Shown here in pieces: positions 41,429-43,129 of a stretch of DNA of 43,129 nt. The stretch comes from Acidobacteriota bacterium. GTDB lineage: Bacteria; Acidobacteriota; Vicinamibacteria; Fen-336. The position numbers were made by a program, and so were the translations under genes. Positions within the stretch are counted from its first letter, which is position 1. Each line of letters begins with the position of its first letter. The notes below the pieces were generated by a model. The model had not been told where the DNA came from and did not search any database. It worked only from the letters and a program-made list of their open reading frames with translations. The stretch is taken from assembly GCA_016199625.1 (NCBI GenBank), contig JACQGI010000007.1, positions 1 to 43,129 on the forward strand. The letters are read 5' to 3'.

Positions 41429-43129
41429 ATGTTCGAGCGCTACACCGAGCGGGCCCGACGTGTCATCTTCTTCGCGCGCTACGAGGCCAGCCAGCTGGGG
41501 AGCAATTCCATCGAGACCGAACACCTGCTCCTTGGCCTCATCCGCGAGGGCAAGGGGCTGACGTCGCGGCTCTTCAGCAAGAACCACCTTTCCATGGAGT
41601 CGATCCGCAAGGAGATCGAGGGCCGAGCCCTGTACCGCGAGAAAGTGTCGACCTCGGTGGACATCCCCCTCTCGGCCGAGTCGAAACGCGTCCTCGGGTA
41701 CGCCTCCGAGGAGGCCGAGCGGATGCTCCACAACTACATCGGCACCGAGCACATCCTCCTCGGGCTCATGCGCGAGGAGAAAAGCGTGGCTGCCGCGATT
41801 CTCGGCGACAAGGGGTTGCGTCTGGCCGCGATCCGGGAGGACATCGTCCAGCTCCTGAACGAGAAGGCCAACGTCGGGAAGGCCAAGGAGACCCCTCTCC
41901 TCTCGGAGTTCTCCCGTGACCTCACCGAGGCGGCCGCCCGCGGGGTCCTCGACCCGCTCGTCGGCCGCGAGGAGGAGCTGGCCCGGATCGTCCAGGTGCT
42001 CTGCCGCCGCACCCGGAACAACCCCGTGCTCATCGGCGAGCCGGGCGTCGGGAAGACCGCGCTCGTCGAGGGGCTGGCCAACAAGATCGTCCAGGGCGAC
42101 GTGCCCGTCTACCTCCAGGACATGCGCATCCTGGCCCTGGACATATCCCTGATCGTGGCGGGCACCAAGTACCGCGGGCAGTTCGAGGAGCGCCTCAAGA
42201 CCATCATGAGGGAGCTCACGGAGTCCCACAACATCATCATCTTCATCGACGAGCTCCACACCCTCGTGGGGGCGGGCTCGGCGGAGGGCAGCCTCGACGC
42301 CGCGAACATCCTGAAGCCCGCCCTCTCCCGCGGTGAGATCCAGTGCATCGGCGCCACGACCCCCGCCGAGTACCGCAAGTACATCGAGAAGGACCGGTCC
42401 CTCGAACGGCGGTTCCAGGCCGTGAAGGTGGCGTCTCCCACCGAGGAGGAGACCATCCAGATCCTACGCGGCATCAAGGACCGCTACGAGAAGTTCCACC
42501 ACGTGAGCTACGCCGACGAGGCCCTCGATGCGGCGGTCTACCAGTCGAGCCGCTACATCACCGATCGCTTCCTGCCCGACAAGGCCATCGATCTCCTCGA
42601 CGAGGCCGGCAGCCGGGTCAAGCTCCGCGACGCCGCGGCGCTCCACGAGGTGCCTGAGTTCTCCCGGAAGATCCGGGTCGTGGTGGACCGGAGCGACCCC
42701 TTCGAGAGGGGCGCCTTCTTCCGCGACGAGGAGGTGGCCCAGCGGGAGAACCTCCACATCGTCCGCGAGCACTGGGACATCGGGGCCCCGGGCTCCCACG
42801 AGGTCACGAAGTCGGACATCGACGAGGTGGTCTCCAAGTGGACCGGGATCCCGATCACCGCCGTCAAGGAGGAGGAGTCCCAGAAGCTGCTCCGGATGGA
42901 GGAGGAGCTCCACAAGCGGATCGTCTCCCAGGTCAGCGCGATCAGCGCCGTGGCGCGGGCCATCCGCCGGACCCGGGCGGGACTCAAGAACCCCAACCGG
43001 CCGGTGGGCTCCTTCATCTTCCTCGGCCCGACGGGTGTGGGGAAGACCGAGGTGGCCCGGACCCTGGCCGCGTTCCTCTTCGGCAGCGAGCGCGCACTCA
43101 TCCGCTTCGACATGTCGGAGTACATGGAG
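41429..43129 (+). CDS. clpC: ATP-dependent Clp protease ATP-binding subunit ClpC (cut by window end)
   Basis: The first 567 residues of a ClpC-type unfoldase. It has two N-terminal Clp repeats (about 1-75 and 80-145; [20 protein letters not shown] and [21 protein letters not shown]), the first AAA+ domain (Walker A GEPGVGKT at 203-210, Walker B IIIFIDE at 269-275), a middle domain (about 415-480), and the start of the second AAA+ domain (Walker A GPTGVGKT, then FDMSEYME at the edge). ClpC feeds unfolded proteins to ClpP. The rest of AAA2 is outside the window. The ATG follows the kinase stop by 25 bp. A ClpA identity is unlikely given the N-domain and middle domain. Confidence 0.95.
   Translation, partial: MFERYTERARRVIFFARYEASQLGSNSIETEHLLLGLIREGKGLTSRLFSKNHLSMESIRKEIEGRALYREKVSTSVDIPLSAESKRVLGYASEEAERMLHNYIGTEHILLGLMREEKSVAAAILGDKGLRLAAIREDIVQLLNEKANVGKAKETPLLSEFSRDLTEAAARGVLDPLVGREEELARIVQVLCRRTRNNPVLIGEPGVGKTALVEGLANKIVQGDVPVYLQDMRILALDISLIVAGTKYRGQFEERLKTIMRELTESHNIIIFIDELHTLVGAGSAEGSLDAANILKPALSRGEIQCIGATTPAEYRKYIEKDRSLERRFQAVKVASPTEEETIQILRGIKDRYEKFHHVSYADEALDAAVYQSSRYITDRFLPDKAIDLLDEAGSRVKLRDAAALHEVPEFSRKIRVVVDRSDPFERGAFFRDEEVAQRENLHIVREHWDIGAPGSHEVTKSDIDEVVSKWTGIPITAVKEEESQKLLRMEEELHKRIVSQVSAISAVARAIRRTRAGLKNPNRPVGSFIFLGPTGVGKTEVARTLAAFLFGSERALIRFDMSEYME

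Overview
The window is a 43 kb piece of a GC-rich (about 70 percent by eye) Gram-negative bacterial chromosome. Outer-membrane machinery (a BamD-like lipoprotein, LolC/LolD, lipoproteins, nucleotide-sugar genes), a DUF6677-like membrane protein, a SpoIVB-S55-like secreted protein, a kinase-less PASTA protein in the def-fmt-rsmB-rpe cluster and a swivel-first aconitase fusion together suggest Acidobacteriota. That assignment is an inference from gene content. No phage, insertion sequence, CRISPR array or rRNA was seen. Coding density is very high, there is no gene-free stretch over 300 bases, and many long antisense open frames are only shadows created by the GC-rich codon use.

Layout. 1-2722 (minus): the start of a small bactofilin-like gene, a tRNA-Gly(CCC) with its own promoter, and a sugar-nucleotide pair (phosphomannomutase/phosphoglucomutase and a mannose-1-phosphate guanylyltransferase-like protein). 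2908-4820 (plus): a UDP-HexNAc-type 6-dehydrogenase and pgsA. 4899-13779 (minus): a LysM protein, then the long operon aroC-def-fmt-rsmB-PASTA-rpe-ybgC-epimerase-bamD, whose last four junctions are all 4-bp GTGA overlaps. 13939-16725 (plus): a TPR-containing sigma-54 activator. 16729-20961: lysC facing an AmpG-like transporter across only 28 bp, followed by an ECF sigma factor and its anti-sigma factor. 20993-26002 (minus): a secreted S55-like protein, a secreted beta-propeller protein and a glycosyltransferase. 26124-29167 (plus): DUF6677-like protein, a 58-residue membrane protein, VanZ-like protein and the aconitase fusion. 29169-30203 (minus): a TolB-like lipoprotein. 30308-41403 (plus): thiolase, 3-hydroxyacyl-CoA dehydrogenase, enoyl-CoA hydratase, ribH, nusB, lysS, lolC, lolD and a hybrid histidine kinase; then clpC, cut by the window end.

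The genes mix housekeeping (translation start and formylation, rRNA methylation, lysyl-tRNA, lumazine, chorismate, aspartate pathway) with envelope work (polysaccharide precursors, phospholipid headgroup, LysM and PASTA wall binding, BamD, Lol, AmpG). Several regulators (sigma-54 activator, ECF/anti-sigma pair, hybrid kinase) sit among them with no evident local target.

Most unusual points: (1) the catalytic halves of the S55-like protein appear in the reverse order to SpoIVB; (2) the anti-sigma factor ends in a TonB-C-like domain; (3) a PASTA protein without a kinase occupies the usual PrkC position; (4) an aconitase-superfamily protein has its swivel domain first; (5) several genes have recognisable sigma-70-type promoters only 8-12 bases before the start codon, suggesting leaderless or nearly leaderless mRNAs, including a shared bidirectional promoter between lysC and the transporter. 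All promoter calls are by eye and untested.
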